5,175 nucleotides of DNA from CANJXF01 sp043775015 (GTDB taxonomy: Bacteria > Verrucomicrobiota > Verrucomicrobiia > Limisphaerales > CANJXF01), in assembly GCA_043775015.1 (NCBI GenBank), contig JAYVSV010000127.1, forward strand, positions 1 through 5,175, read 5' to 3'. The first letter of the stretch is position 1. Every line of letters begins with the position of its first letter. Shown in pieces: positions 1 through 5,152 of the stretch. The position numbers and the translations under genes were made by a program. The notes beneath the pieces are model-generated. The model saw nothing but the letters and a program-made list of their open reading frames with translations, was not told the origin of the DNA and did no database searches.

Positions 1-80
1 ACAATCACGCCGATCAACTCGCCCATCTCCGTGTTCTCAGAGCCAACCACCAATGGCTCTCTTTCTGGAATTAATCTCAC
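1..80 (-). CDS. Possible 5' end of a gene running off the left edge (unrecognised)
   Basis: On the - strand a frame is open from an in-frame TAA just above position 80 to the window edge. With a GTG start at 80-78 it would read MRLIPEREPLVVGSENTEMG, then ELIGVI. Codon first positions are strongly G-rich, as in real coding sequence, which is why I prefer this frame. The competing + strand frame starting at base 3 ends in TAA at 72-74. No good Shine-Dalgarno precedes the GTG, only 26 codons are visible, and I do not recognise the protein. If real, it is divergent from the lipoprotein gene at 282, and the roughly 200 bp between them would hold both promoters. This call is weak. Confidence 0.22.
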   Translation of the reverse strand, partial: MRLIPEREPLVVGSENTEMGELIGVI

Positions 81-193
81 CCACTTTTAATCACACCCAA
101 AAACGTTTGGAGAATTGCGGGAAATAACGAGCTTGAGAGTAACGCAAAAAGCCAAGGTCATTTGCTCGCCGGAACAAGAAATTTGCGCATGAA

Positions 194-208
194 TTTGACC
201 CGGTCAAA
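194..208. promoter_or_regulatory. 15-bp palindrome, candidate operator
   Basis: TTTGACC, a single C, then GGTCAAA form a perfect 7-bp inverted repeat around one central base. One further flanking pair also matches after a mismatch. It lies 73 bp upstream of the lipoprotein start at 282, inside non-coding sequence, which suits a dimeric regulator's binding site. The left half also contains a -35-like TTGACC. No T-tract follows, so it is not a terminator. The regulator is unknown, and a single copy cannot prove function. Confidence 0.3.
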
Positions 209-281
209 ATTGATCTGCGTCAGCCTTGTGCTTGGCGCTGCCCTGCTTGACTTAAAAAGCAAAAGGCGGTTTCGTTGCAGT

Positions 282-737
282 ATGAAATTTTTCATCTGCG
301 CAGTTCGAATTTTTTCGATTCTCCTTGGCCCTGCACTTTTGCTCAACACCGGCTGCAAACCAAAAAAACCCGCTGTGGTCGAGACCCCTTCTGCGCCGGC
401 TCCCGCTACTCCGGCCACCAATTCTGTCGTGGAAACGAAGCCGGCTCCTGCCGGAACGACCATCACTCCCGAAGAAGCGGGAAATCACATCGGGAAAATC
501 ATGACCGTGCGCGGCAAGGTGGATCGAGTTCATGTCAGCCAGAAAGGCGACGTGTTCATCGACATGGGAGGGAAACATCCCAATGCCACTTTCACCGCAA
601 TTTGTTTCAAACAAGTCATTCCAACCGCCCAGCTTGAACCGCTTGCTGGAAAAACAATTTCCATCTCCGGAAAAATCAAAGAATACAACGGCAAGGTGGA
701 GATCATTCTGGAGTCAGCGGACCAGATTGCAGAGTAA
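282..737 (+). CDS. OB-fold lipoprotein, envelope-anchored
   Basis: A 151-residue predicted lipoprotein. A basic n-region and a hydrophobic segment (residues 4-21) lead into LNTGC with Cys25 as the lipidation site. The box is slightly off consensus because Asn occupies -3. Residues 26-59 form a Pro/Ala/Thr-rich linker that would hold the domain off the membrane. Residues 62-151 resemble the small OB-fold (tRNA_anti-like) domain found alone or with secreted nucleases: MTVRGKVDRVHVSQKGDVFI, the 'HPNATFTAICF' strand, then 'GKTISISGKIKEYNGKVEII' and a final ADQI. The family is taken to bind nucleic acid or another ligand; no catalytic residues are evident. I chose ATG 282 because it puts the signal peptide at the N-terminus and has AAAAGGCGG about 12 nt upstream. 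Initiation further upstream (TTG 162 or ATG 189) would bury the signal. The 59-residue lipoprotein gene follows 84 bp later. The lipoprotein and OB calls are good; the ligand is unknown. Confidence 0.82.
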   Translation: MKFFICAVRIFSILLGPALLLNTGCKPKKPAVVETPSAPAPATPATNSVVETKPAPAGTTITPEEAGNHIGKIMTVRGKVDRVHVSQKGDVFIDMGGKHPNATFTAICFKQVIPTAQLEPLAGKTISISGKIKEYNGKVEIILESADQIAE

Positions 738-821
738 TCCAGCGACAAACTTTGTTGCCAGACGTGTCTAAAAGCAGTTCAATCGGGGAAAAGGTTCCTT
801 CAATAAAATAAAAAAATTATT

Positions 822-1001
822 ATGAAATCATTCAAATACGTCCTGTTAGTTTCGGTATTGTTCAGTGGATTAGCCCTGACCGGTTGCAAAGAAAAAGGGC
901 CAATGGAAAAAGCTGGAGAAAGCATCGATAAAGCCGCTCAGAAGACCGGCGACGCTGCCAAAGATGCGGCTGAAAAAGCGAAAGACGCCGTCACCAAATA
1001 A
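822..1001 (+). CDS. Small lipoprotein with 11-residue amphipathic repeats
   Basis: A 59-residue protein. Residues 1-21 are a lipoprotein signal peptide ending in L-T-G and the lipidated Cys22, a canonical lipobox. The mature part is about 38 residues, rich in Lys, Ala, Asp and Glu, with no aromatic residue. It falls into 11-residue units: 29-39 (EKAGESIDKAA), 40-50 (QKTGDAAKDAA) and a partial third at 51-59 (EKAKDAVTK). This periodicity is seen in amphipathic helices of LEA-like and entericidin-like proteins and suggests a membrane- or wall-associated helix. The function is not known. There is no Shine-Dalgarno; the start lies in a very A/T-rich leader (801-821), which may keep the site unstructured. 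A strong terminator follows 20 bp after the stop, so this gene ends a transcript, probably one shared with the OB-fold lipoprotein gene. An entericidin-type toxin or antidote peptide is possible but unsupported. Confidence 0.8.
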   Translation: MKSFKYVLLVSVLFSGLALTGCKEKGPMEKAGESIDKAAQKTGDAAKDAAEKAKDAVTK

Positions 1002-1021
1002 TTGTCACGGGCCAGGATCTC

Positions 1022-1057
1022 AAGCTGAAGCAGGGAATAAACCGCTTCAGCTTTTTT
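1022..1057 (+). terminator. Intrinsic terminator
   Basis: AAGCTGAAGC (1022-1031) pairs perfectly with GCTTCAGCTT (1044-1053) around a 12-nt loop. The T-run 1052-1057 overlaps and follows the stem. It sits 20 bp after the stop of the small lipoprotein gene and about 100 bp before the acetyltransferase gene, so it separates two transcription units. The A residues at the left base are few, so termination of - strand transcription would be weaker. Confidence 0.9.
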
Positions 1058-1153
1058 AATGTGCTAAAGGGGACGAAAATACGGAATCACCTCAAGCACT
1101 TCTCCCGACAAGAATTTTTCCGCGTGTCGAAAATCCGCTTTTTTCCCCATTGA

Positions 1154-1678
1154 ATGAATCCAAAATTTTCCATTCGAGCTGCGACGAGTGAGGATATTCC
1201 GCTCGTGTTACGCTTTGTCAAAGAATTGGCTGACTACGAAAAGTTGCCACACGAGGTCAGGGCCACGGAAGAATTGCTGCGTCAAAATCTTTTTGGCGAT
1301 CGCCGCGCTGCTGAAGTCCTGCTCGCGCTTGAAGATGAGACTTACGTCGGGTTTGCTGTCTTCTTCCACAACTTCTCCACCTTCCTCGGCAAACCGGGAA
1401 TCTATCTCGAAGATGTCTATGTGCGCCCGGCGTTTCGCGGTCGTGGTTACGGAAAAGCTTTGATGATTTACGTGGCGCGCATCGCCAAAGAACGCGACTG
1501 CGGACGCTTCGAATATTCCGTGCTGGACTGGAATACGCCCTCACTGGATTTCTACCGTTCGCTCGGTGCCGCATCGATGAATGAATGGACGGTGCAACGA
1601 ATGACCATGGATGCGATCACCCGTTTGGCGGGGCAGCAATTGCCGGGAGAAGGTAAAATCCTACTGCCATTGAAATAA
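1154..1678 (+). CDS. GNAT-family N-acetyltransferase, SSAT-like
   Basis: A 174-residue cytoplasmic acetyltransferase that transfers acetyl from acetyl-CoA to an amine. The order of motifs follows the spermidine/spermine (or thialysine) N-acetyltransferase branch of GNAT. An N-terminal 'IRAATSEDIP' strand-helix and 'LADYEKLPHEV' (25-35) come first, then 'VGFAVFFHNFSTFLGKPGIY' (65-84). 'LEDVYV' (85-90) carries the Glu86 that matches a key residue of SSAT. The acetyl-CoA pyrophosphate loop R-G-R-G-Y-G lies at 95-100. 'VLDWNTPSLDFYRSLGA' (123-139) ends the core, with Tyr134 the usual general acid. Bacterial members are commonly annotated only as GNAT, and the real acceptor (polyamine, thialysine or another amine) cannot be told from sequence. 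About 15 residues beyond the usual 'EWTVQRMT' end are variable. The preceding terminator implies its own promoter; no clear Shine-Dalgarno precedes the ATG. Confidence 0.9.
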   Translation: MNPKFSIRAATSEDIPLVLRFVKELADYEKLPHEVRATEELLRQNLFGDRRAAEVLLALEDETYVGFAVFFHNFSTFLGKPGIYLEDVYVRPAFRGRGYGKALMIYVARIAKERDCGRFEYSVLDWNTPSLDFYRSLGAASMNEWTVQRMTMDAITRLAGQQLPGEGKILLPLK

Positions 1679-1706
1679 GGACTGGGAGACGGGAGAATTG
1701 ACCGGT

Positions 1707-1784
1707 CTTAATCTAAATCGTTCTCTTAATCATAATCTTTTCCACCCTGCTTCTGGGAAGAGTAAGATTAAGAGTAGGATTAAG
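1707..1784. repeat. Imperfect inverted repeat with 12-bp tandem copies
   Basis: A left arm (1707-1743) rich in CTTAATC units faces a right arm (1756-1784) rich in GATTAAG units across a 12-base spacer. The best pairing is CTCTTAATC (1723-1731) with GATTAAGAG (1766-1774), plus TTCC with GGAA next to the loop and CTTAATC with GATTAAG at the outer ends. The right arm is itself a tandem duplication: AGAGTAAGATTA (1759-1770) and AGAGTAGGATTA (1771-1782), one base different. It lies between the acetyltransferase stop and the transaldolase start, where an RNA hairpin could end or stabilise transcripts. The stem is A/T-rich and interrupted, with only a short T-run (1787-1790), so it is a poor canonical terminator. 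It may belong to a dispersed intergenic repeat family. Confidence 0.6.
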
Positions 1785-1897
1785 AATTTTAGAACCTGTG
1801 TGATAACTCATTCAGGCTTCAACCCGGCGGCGTTCGGAGTTGCGTTCGCGCTGCAGTTGGAACAATTTTCTGGAAATTCCCAATCGAAAGAAACTTT

Positions 1898-2896
1898 ATG
1901 AATCCAATCTCTGACCTCTCGAAGCTCGAAATACTCCAAGGCATCACTCAACTCGATCAACTCAAACGGACGACCAAAGTGGTCGCAGACACGGGCGATT
2001 TCGCCACGCTCAAAGAGTTTGCTCCTCAAGACGCGACCACCAATCCTTCGCTCATTCTCAAGGCGGCGCAGATGCCGGAATACAAACATCTTCTCGACAA
2101 AGCCATCGCCGACCAAAAGAAAACCAATCTCGCTGGCGCGAAGTTGAACAATGCGATCCTCGACGATCTGCTGATTCTTTTCGGCGTGGAGATTTTGAAA
2201 ATTGTGCCGGGCCGGGTTTCAACGGAAACGGATGCGAATTTATCTTTCGATACTGAAGCCTTGGTGGCGAAAGGTCGGCGATTCATTTCGCTCTATGAAA
2301 AACAGGGGATTGGCCGCGAACGAATTCTCATAAAAATTGCGACGACCTGGGAAGGGATTCGCGCGGCGGAAGTTCTGCAAAAAGAAGGAATCAATTGCAA
2401 CCTCACGCTCCTTTTCTCGCTCGTCCAAGCGGTAGCCTGTGCCGAAGCCGACGCGCGACTGATTTCACCCTTCGTCGGGCGCATCCTCGATTGGTATAAG
2501 AAAAGCACCGGCAAAGATTACGCAGCAGCCGAAGATCCCGGTGTGGTTTCGGTGAAAGAAATTTACGGCTATTACAAAAAATTCGGACACGCCACCGAAG
2601 TGATGGGCGCGAGTTTCCGCAACGTTGGCGAAATCCTCGAACTCGCGGGCTGCGACCTGCTCACGATCAGCCCGCAATTGCTGGGCGAATTGAAAAAAAG
2701 CAGCGCGCCGGTGGAACGAAAACTCAGCCCGAAAATCGCCAGGCAAAGCAGCATTGAGCGGCTGCCCGTGGATGAGAAAAATTTCCGCTGGTTGCTCAAC
2801 GAAAATGCGATGGCGACAGAGAAGTTGGCGGAAGGAATTCGTCAGTTTGCCGCAGATGCCGCGAAACTGGAACAATACATCGCGGCCAGACTGTAG
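1898..2896 (+). CDS. tal: Transaldolase (TalB type)
   Basis: A 332-residue transaldolase (EC 2.2.1.2). It moves a dihydroxyacetone unit between sedoheptulose 7-phosphate and glyceraldehyde 3-phosphate in the non-oxidative pentose phosphate pathway, in the cytoplasm. The whole protein aligns by eye with E. coli TalB at a constant offset of 14. All the active-site residues are present: Asp31 (VVADTGD), Asn49 (DATTNPS), Glu110 (STE), Schiff-base Lys146 (ILIKIATTW), Thr170 (NCNLT), Ser190 and Arg195 (LISPFVGR). Later blocks 'AEDPGVVSV', 'VMGASFRN' and 'LAGCDLLTI' also match. The length is the family's usual size plus a 14-residue N-terminal extension. No start codon lies between the first Met and the conserved core, so the extension is probably real. 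There is no strong Shine-Dalgarno. The sialidase follows 55 bp later with no terminator between, so read-through is possible, although the two enzymes do not share a pathway. Confidence 0.97.
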   Translation: MNPISDLSKLEILQGITQLDQLKRTTKVVADTGDFATLKEFAPQDATTNPSLILKAAQMPEYKHLLDKAIADQKKTNLAGAKLNNAILDDLLILFGVEILKIVPGRVSTETDANLSFDTEALVAKGRRFISLYEKQGIGRERILIKIATTWEGIRAAEVLQKEGINCNLTLLFSLVQAVACAEADARLISPFVGRILDWYKKSTGKDYAAAEDPGVVSVKEIYGYYKKFGHATEVMGASFRNVGEILELAGCDLLTISPQLLGELKKSSAPVERKLSPKIARQSSIERLPVDEKNFRWLLNENAMATEKLAEGIRQFAADAAKLEQYIAARL

Positions 2897-2933
2897 AATT
2901 TCGCAATGAACTTCCACAGCATTGGATTGATCA

Positions 2934-2939
2934 TATAAA
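2934..2939 (+). promoter_or_regulatory. Weak -10-like TATAAA before the sialidase gene
   Basis: TATAAA occurs 12 bp before the sialidase ATG in the A/T-rich end of the transaldolase-sialidase gap. No good -35 lies at 16-18 bp upstream (the closest is TTCCAC), and the leader would be very short. It could give the sialidase gene some independent expression, but chance in A/T-rich DNA explains it equally well. Confidence 0.15.
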
Positions 2940-2951
2940 TTCGTCTATGCA

Positions 2952-4091
2952 ATGAAACTTTGGCGATTCAGTTTTATTCTCTGCGCTCTTTTCGCGATCT
3001 CTGCCCGGACGCAGGACCTTTCGCAACAGGATTTATTTGTTCGCGGGCAGGAGGGTTATCACACCTACCGAATCCCCTCCCTGCTCGTGACAAAAAAAGG
3101 AACGCTGCTCGCGTTTTGCGAAGGTCGAAAGAACAGTGCTTCGGACACCGGCGACATTGATATTTTGTCCCGGCGTTCGTCTGACGGCGGGAAAACCTGG
3201 AGCGCGATGCAACTGATCTGGGACGATGCCGCAAACACTTGCGGGAATCCGTGCGCGGTTCTCGATCAGAAAACCGGCACGATCTGGCTGTTGCTGACGC
3301 ATAATCTCAGTGGAGATCACGAGGCCGAGATCAAGATGCACACGGCGAAAGGGACGCGAACAGTTTGGATTTCGCACAGTACTGACGATGGAAAAACGTG
3401 GACGAAACCAACCGAGATCACGTCCACGACGAAACGTCCGGAATGGAACTGGTTTGCGACCGGCCCGGGCGTGGGGATTCAACTGCAAAATGGAAAACAC
3501 AGAGGTCGCCTCGTCATTCCCTGCGACTATTCTTACCTTGATCCGTTGAGCAGCAAAAGCGAAGGCGGTTCACATATTATTTTCAGCGACGATCACGGGA
3601 AATCGTGGGCGATCGGCGGAATCGTTCAACCGCAGATGAACGAATGCCAGGTTGTGGAACTTGCAGATGGCAGAGGAACTTTACTCCTGAGCATGCGTAA
3701 TCATCCAAAGGGCAGCACTCGGGCGCAATCGTTCAGCTACGATGATGGCGCAATCTGGAGCGAGCCGGAACATCAAGCTGAACTCCTCGATCCAACCTGT
3801 CAGGCCAGCATTTTGCGCTGCAACTTCCCGCAAAAAAACGGGCGGGGACGAATTCTGTTTTCCAATCCGGCCAGCCATCGGCGTCGCAACCTGACGGTGC
3901 GGCTGAGTTTCGATGACGGGAAAACCTGGCCAGGTTCCAAGGTTCTCTGGGAAAAAGACGCAGCGTATTCTTGTCTCGCCGCACTGCCCGACCAGCAAAT
4001 TGGTTGCTTGTATGAACGTGGCGAAACCAATGCGAACGAAAAAATCACTTTCGCGCGGTTCCCTCTCTCGCTGCTGGAATCCAAGCCGTAA
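2952..4091 (+). CDS. Secreted exo-alpha-sialidase (GH33 neuraminidase)
   Basis: A 379-residue sialidase that hydrolyses terminal sialic acids from glycans. Residues 1-20 are a Sec signal peptide (Lys2/Arg5, then a hydrophobic run) with likely cleavage near ISA-RTQ, so it acts in the periplasm or outside. The six-bladed propeller is supported by Asp boxes at 76-83, 143-150, 212-219 and 319-326, and a degenerate one at 262-269 (SYDDGAIW, lacking the Ser/Thr before Trp). Catalytic residues visible are Arg40 in YRIP, Asp65 (acid/base, 'NSASDTGDID'), Glu231 in NECQ, Arg249 in SMRN, Arg311 or Arg312 before NLTV, the nucleophile Tyr339 in AAYS, and Glu355 in LYER. The length is that of a single-domain bacterial GH33 enzyme, with no lectin or carbohydrate-binding module. 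It ends 6 bp from the converging phosphoesterase gene. An overlapping upstream ATG (2947) stops after two codons, fixing the start at 2952. No sialic-acid catabolic genes are nearby. Confidence 0.93.
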   Translation: MKLWRFSFILCALFAISARTQDLSQQDLFVRGQEGYHTYRIPSLLVTKKGTLLAFCEGRKNSASDTGDIDILSRRSSDGGKTWSAMQLIWDDAANTCGNPCAVLDQKTGTIWLLLTHNLSGDHEAEIKMHTAKGTRTVWISHSTDDGKTWTKPTEITSTTKRPEWNWFATGPGVGIQLQNGKHRGRLVIPCDYSYLDPLSSKSEGGSHIIFSDDHGKSWAIGGIVQPQMNECQVVELADGRGTLLLSMRNHPKGSTRAQSFSYDDGAIWSEPEHQAELLDPTCQASILRCNFPQKNGRGRILFSNPASHRRRNLTVRLSFDDGKTWPGSKVLWEKDAAYSCLAALPDQQIGCLYERGETNANEKITFARFPLSLLESKP

Positions 4092-4097
4092 ACGCGA

Positions 4098-5075
4098 TCA
4101 GGGTTGGCGAAGGATTCGGTAAAAATTCAAATTGAAATTTGTCGCCTGTGCGTCGAGGAACTGAAATCGGTTCGAGCTGCTCACGTTGGTGCTGATGGAA
4201 ACCCAATTGGAAAAAGTGCTGCTGACCTGCACGATATTAGTTTTTCCAGCCGCGACATTGGTGGCTTGAAGAAACAAACCACCCGGCAGCAATTGAACGG
4301 ACGCAAAACTCACGTCGCGTTTCAGAATGGTGAACTGGTCCGCGATCGCGCCGGTTTCTCGAATAAATTTTGCATCAAGCCGATCGCCATCCACGTCCAG
4401 CACGAGCGAACCGAGTTGGTTGAGCGAAATGAACATCGCGGGGTGATTGAGTGTTCCGCCGCTGATTCTGCCCGAGCTTCCCGGCACCGCATAAACTGCG
4501 CCTTGATGCGATGGTGTGCCGCTCGCCCATTTCGTGTACGCGCCGATGCCATTTGTTTCGCGACCCCCACCGGCATTCAAAATCATTTTGTTGGTCAGGG
4601 TGGTCGAGTATCCGTAATGACCATCGAGCAGATGCGACCGTTCATATGAGTGGCTATGCCCGCTCAGAACCATATCCACTCCTCCGTTTTCAAGGATGGG
4701 CAAATAGTTCGCGCGCATTTCAATCAACTCAATTTCCGTGTCCGAATTATGCGAGCCTTTCGTGTAAGGCGGATGATGGAAGAAAGCGATGATCCATTCC
4801 GCCGTCACGTTCGCCAGATCGTTGGTGAGCCACATCAGCATCCCGCTGCTCGCCGCACGGGCCGTCATCGAGTCGAGACAGACGAAATGAATGTTCCCGT
4901 AATCAAATGAGTAATAATGCTCCGTGCCGGAGGCAAAACCCCCGGCCATTCCGTTGGTCGGAAACGTGAAAATTTGAAAATAAGGATAGATGCCGTTGAA
5001 ATTTGTTAGTTGATCCGTCTCGTGATTGCCCAGCGTTGACCAGAGAACTGATTTTCGCAGCATGGCTGGATACAT
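4098..5075 (-). CDS. Metallophosphoesterase (purple acid phosphatase-like), N-terminally truncated
   Basis: A 325-residue protein of the calcineurin-like phosphoesterase fold that hydrolyses phosphate esters using two metals. Visible blocks are 'LWSTLGNHE' with Asn17 and His18, 'AFFHHPPY' with His100 and His101, and 'GHSHSYER' (139-146) with His140 and His142. These are the later metal ligands. The family's first Asp block (DxH or DxD) and the GDxxY block normally come before GNHE, the latter some 35-40 residues earlier; here only 15 residues precede it. The upstream frame stays open to a TAA at 5147-5145 but adds only a hydrophobic stretch without those motifs. The enzyme is therefore probably inactive, a deletion remnant, or misassembled. 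Residues about 250-325 form a separate C-terminal beta-sandwich ('LLPGGLFLQAT', 'QVSSTFSNWVSIST', 'NFYRIL') like the tails of many verrucomicrobial secreted proteins. No signal peptide remains on this start. A good Shine-Dalgarno supports initiation at 5075. Family call sure, functionality doubtful. Confidence 0.85.
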   Translation of the reverse strand: MYPAMLRKSVLWSTLGNHETDQLTNFNGIYPYFQIFTFPTNGMAGGFASGTEHYYSFDYGNIHFVCLDSMTARAASSGMLMWLTNDLANVTAEWIIAFFHHPPYTKGSHNSDTEIELIEMRANYLPILENGGVDMVLSGHSHSYERSHLLDGHYGYSTTLTNKMILNAGGGRETNGIGAYTKWASGTPSHQGAVYAVPGSSGRISGGTLNHPAMFISLNQLGSLVLDVDGDRLDAKFIRETGAIADQFTILKRDVSFASVQLLPGGLFLQATNVAAGKTNIVQVSSTFSNWVSISTNVSSSNRFQFLDAQATNFNLNFYRILRQP

Positions 5076-5081
5076 ATGGGC

Positions 5082-5087
5082 ACCTCC
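5082..5087 (-). promoter_or_regulatory. Strong ribosome binding site GGAGGT
   Basis: On the - strand GGAGGT lies 6 nt before the ATG at 5075, an ideal spacing. It is the only consensus Shine-Dalgarno before any gene in this window, and it supports the truncated phosphoesterase start. In the frame that continues upstream the same bases encode Gly-Gly, so the match could be accidental. Confidence 0.5.
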
Positions 5088-5152
5088 GGAAACTAAAACA
5101 AGAAAAATCTGAAAGGAAATTGTAGCTGGGAAAACGGCGGTGGATTATTCTC

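Noticed and set aside
162..281. A 40-residue N-terminal extension of the OB-fold lipoprotein from TTG 162 or ATG 189
   Set aside because: It would place the lipoprotein signal peptide inside the protein, and it spans the palindrome at 194-208. ATG 282 gives a proper signal peptide with a purine-rich site upstream.
1102..1125. CGACA...TGTCG inverted repeat before the acetyltransferase
   Set aside because: Only a 5-bp stem with a 14-base loop, expected by chance.
1707..1784. CRISPR array or tandem satellite
   Set aside because: Only two adjacent 12-bp copies exist, with no spacers and no cas gene.
1698..1901. A 67-codon + strand frame overlapping the transaldolase start by ATGA
   Set aside because: Most of it is translated inverted repeat, there is no start signal, and the residue pattern is not protein-like. 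The ATGA overlap is coincidental.
2465..2917. A 150-codon - strand frame opposite transaldolase
   Set aside because: It is the complement of a highly conserved coding region and shows no motif of its own.
2947..2955. A two-codon ATG-CAA-TGA frame overlapping the sialidase start
   Set aside because: Minimal overlapping frames do occur in regulation, but there is no ribosome site and chance is sufficient.
3033..3500. A 155-codon - strand frame opposite the sialidase
   Set aside because: Arg-rich shadow of the sialidase Asp-box region, with no independent signal.
4104..4649. A 181-codon + strand frame antisense to the phosphoesterase
   Set aside because: It lies wholly opposite a gene with clear family motifs, has no recognisable domain, and its composition is that of complementary codons.
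5099..5130. On the - strand, a polypyrimidine stretch followed by CAG resembling a eukaryotic 3' splice site
   Set aside because: All neighbouring genes are intronless and bacterial in style, and no matching 5' site or interrupted exon could be shown.
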